Source: an uncultured Sphingobacteriales bacterium (GTDB lineage Bacteria; Bacteroidota; Bacteroidia; Chitinophagales; Chitinophagaceae). Taken from it: 7,993 nucleotides of DNA. Below are positions 6,542 through 7,993 of the stretch, piece by piece; the stretch's first letter is position 1; the number at the start of each line of letters is the position of its first letter. A model generated the notes under the pieces. The model was not told where the DNA came from. It saw only the letters and a program-made list of their open reading frames with translations, and searched no databases. Position numbers and translations under genes: made by a program. Location of the stretch: contig CAMPKG010000153.1 in the NCBI GenBank assembly GCA_946887085.1, positions 1 through 7,993 of the forward strand. Direction: 5' to 3'.

Positions 6542-7993
6542 TTGAAATTAAGCACTGATTTCCCGAAGCTGAACCTCTGGCATTGTGTCGCATTCGTATT
6601 GGCACTGCACATGTTCACCATGCCCTTTGTTGTCTATCCCACAGCGGTCGATAAGGGGCCCTCATGGCTTGGCCTCGATATTTCGTGGCAAATGACTTTA
6701 AACCATGCTGTTGTTAAAAACTGGACCTGGGGCAAGGACATAATATATACATATGGACCACTGGGTTTCCTGGCTACTCGCATTGGTTTGGGTGTTTCAA
6801 GATGGGTGTATGTATTGTTCGACCTTTTCCTGATCGCCAACTTCTTTTTCCTTTTTAAAGACTTTATATTAACTGCATACAACAAAGCGCTTGCAGCGAT
6901 TACGATCCTTGTTTTTACACTCATACTTAGCCCCTTTCATGGCGGTGACATTGGATGGGTGTTACTCATTTTTATATACTATTGGCTTTATAAAGCTTAC
7001 CAGGCACCAAGGTTTAGCTATTTCATCATGTTGTCATTATTGATAGCATGTTGTTTTTTCATAAAACTGAATGCAGGGCTTATCGGCATCATCTTTCTCG
7101 CGGCGGCACTGGTAAACAGCCTGGTATTTAAGAAAATAAAACTATTACCCGCGGTCATCGCTCTGGCTATGGCATTAGCAATGATCGCCGTCGGGGCAAT
7201 GCTCTTACATGTTTCCCTCCCCGGCTACACCAGGGGTGCAATCGAGATCATCAGGGGTTACAACGATGTAATGTTCTTCACCGACCAGACGAATTTCGGG
7301 ATGGAAAAGAACCTGAATATCCTGTTCCTGATAATTACATCATTACTTGCAGCCTACGGCATCTTTCTGCTGAAGGAGAAAAAAACATCACAATTATATT
7401 TCATCGCTATCAGCATCGTCTATATTTATCTGCTTAGAAAGCAGTCGTTTGTGCGCAATGATATTCAGCACCTGAGCGAATTTTTCTATTATGCTCCACT
7501 CGTATTACTCTTTGGCAACCTGCTTCACACCGAGCGAGTGCAGCGTGTAACATTGGGTGCGATCACTATGACAGGTGTAATTGCGTTATTGTTTATAACT
7601 GAAACGCGGCCATTGTTGCGGGCATTCGATGCAAGGTTTACCCAGCACGAGGAATATTTCGAGCTTCTTAAGAATTACAATTCCAAACCTTTTGTCTATC
7701 AGAAGGATAAAAGACATATACCGCAACGGATACTCGATAAGATCGGCAATCAGACGGTTGATGTATTCCCCTGGGACTCAGAATACATTATCGAAAATAA
7801 TCTCAATTATCACCCCCGACCTGTATTTCAATCGTTTTCAGCTTATACGCCATATCTGCAGGAAGCGAACTACGAATTCTACCGGTCGAAAGGACCTAAA
7901 TACATCATCTATGACTATGATGGCATTGATTCGCGCTTGCCTTTTAATGATGAACCATTGCTAAATATGTACCTGGCCCGCAATTATGTCTGT
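6542..7993 (+). CDS. Large polytopic membrane protein, possible GT-C-like glycosyltransferase (C-terminus outside window)
   Basis: The frame is open for 484 codons to the right edge without a stop. I prefer the TTG at 6542, three bases after the epimerase stop, because it gives residues MKLSTDFPKLNLWH before the first hydrophobic helix. The first in-frame ATG is at 6611 and would cut into that helix (13-33). About ten membrane segments follow, roughly at 89-110, 117-132, 138-150, 160-176, 178-195, 202-225, 258-276, 284-298, 314-328 and 336-354. Between the first two lies a loop with LDISW (45-49) and YTYGPLGFL (69-77), and D46 could be a catalytic Asp as in GT-C enzymes. A soluble domain from about 360 carries VDVFPWD (406-412) and PRPVFQSFSAYTPYL (425-439). 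I recall these motifs from unnamed bacterial membrane proteins but know no function. The neighbouring epimerase suggests glycan assembly. That is inference, and a polymerase or transporter role is also possible. Confidence 0.75.
   Translation, partial: MKLSTDFPKLNLWHCVAFVLALHMFTMPFVVYPTAVDKGPSWLGLDISWQMTLNHAVVKNWTWGKDIIYTYGPLGFLATRIGLGVSRWVYVLFDLFLIANFFFLFKDFILTAYNKALAAITILVFTLILSPFHGGDIGWVLLIFIYYWLYKAYQAPRFSYFIMLSLLIACCFFIKLNAGLIGIIFLAAALVNSLVFKKIKLLPAVIALAMALAMIAVGAMLLHVSLPGYTRGAIEIIRGYNDVMFFTDQTNFGMEKNLNILFLIITSLLAAYGIFLLKEKKTSQLYFIAISIVYIYLLRKQSFVRNDIQHLSEFFYYAPLVLLFGNLLHTERVQRVTLGAITMTGVIALLFITETRPLLRAFDARFTQHEEYFELLKNYNSKPFVYQKDKRHIPQRILDKIGNQTVDVFPWDSEYIIENNLNYHPRPVFQSFSAYTPYLQEANYEFYRSKGPKYIIYDYDGIDSRLPFNDEPLLNMYLARNYVC

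Noticed and set aside
6611..6613. ATG at 6611 as the start of the membrane protein
   Set aside because: It would leave a 72-base gap and cut the first membrane helix, while the upstream codons already read as a natural N-terminus and helix from the TTG at 6542. It is kept only as a fallback.
7629..7964. 111-residue plus-strand open frame near the right edge
   Set aside because: It is out of frame with the long membrane-protein frame that covers the same bases and has recognisable conserved motifs there. Its translation is Arg/Ile/Ser-rich shadow sequence.

Overview
The window looks like chromosomal DNA of a Bacteroidota member, probably Chitinophagia or a near relative. This is inferred from five things: start sites without Shine-Dalgarno sequences, TAnnTTTG-like -7 promoter elements before several genes, an exported protein of the type that usually ends in a type IX secretion (T9SS) sorting domain, the gcvH-vanZ pair, and mixed core and surface-glycan genes of moderate GC. 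No database was consulted, so the family-level placement is a guess. There are eight protein genes and no RNA genes, insertion sequences, CRISPR arrays or phage genes that I can see. Both window edges cut a gene.

Left edge (1-669): the N-terminal 141 codons of a secreted protein run leftward out of the window on the minus strand. A 245-base divergent intergenic region follows. It carries a candidate minus-strand promoter, two short perfect GC-rich inverted repeats, a cluster of CCGG tetramers and a weak plus-strand promoter for gcvH.

Region 670-1466: gcvH (lipoyl carrier of the glycine cleavage system) is followed after 2 bases by a small VanZ-family membrane protein. Region 1503-4345: a tight three-gene cassette encodes an HddA-type GHMP sugar kinase, an HddC-type nucleotidyltransferase and a GT4-type glycosyltransferase, with a 3-base gap and then a 4-base ATGA overlap. 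It reads as activation and transfer of D-glycero-D-manno-heptose or a similar sugar into a surface glycan. The isomerase (GmhA) and phosphatase (GmhB) steps are not in the window. Region 4373-5395: ruvB, the Holliday-junction branch-migration motor, lies 27 bases after the cassette.

Region 5480-7993: after the best promoter-like element in the window comes an SDR-family sugar epimerase resembling CDP-paratose 2-epimerase. Directly behind it is a large polytopic membrane protein that runs off the right edge. The two lie in the same reading frame, separated by one TAG and one sense codon, and the second must start at TTG or at a much later ATG. The membrane protein has a D-I-S-W loop, a YTYGPLGFL motif and a soluble C-terminal domain. 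It may be a GT-C-like transferase of an uncharacterised family and is the least understood gene here. Apart from gcvH, ruvB and the two proteins of unclear role (the left-edge exported protein and the VanZ-family protein), the genes point to cell-surface polysaccharide synthesis.
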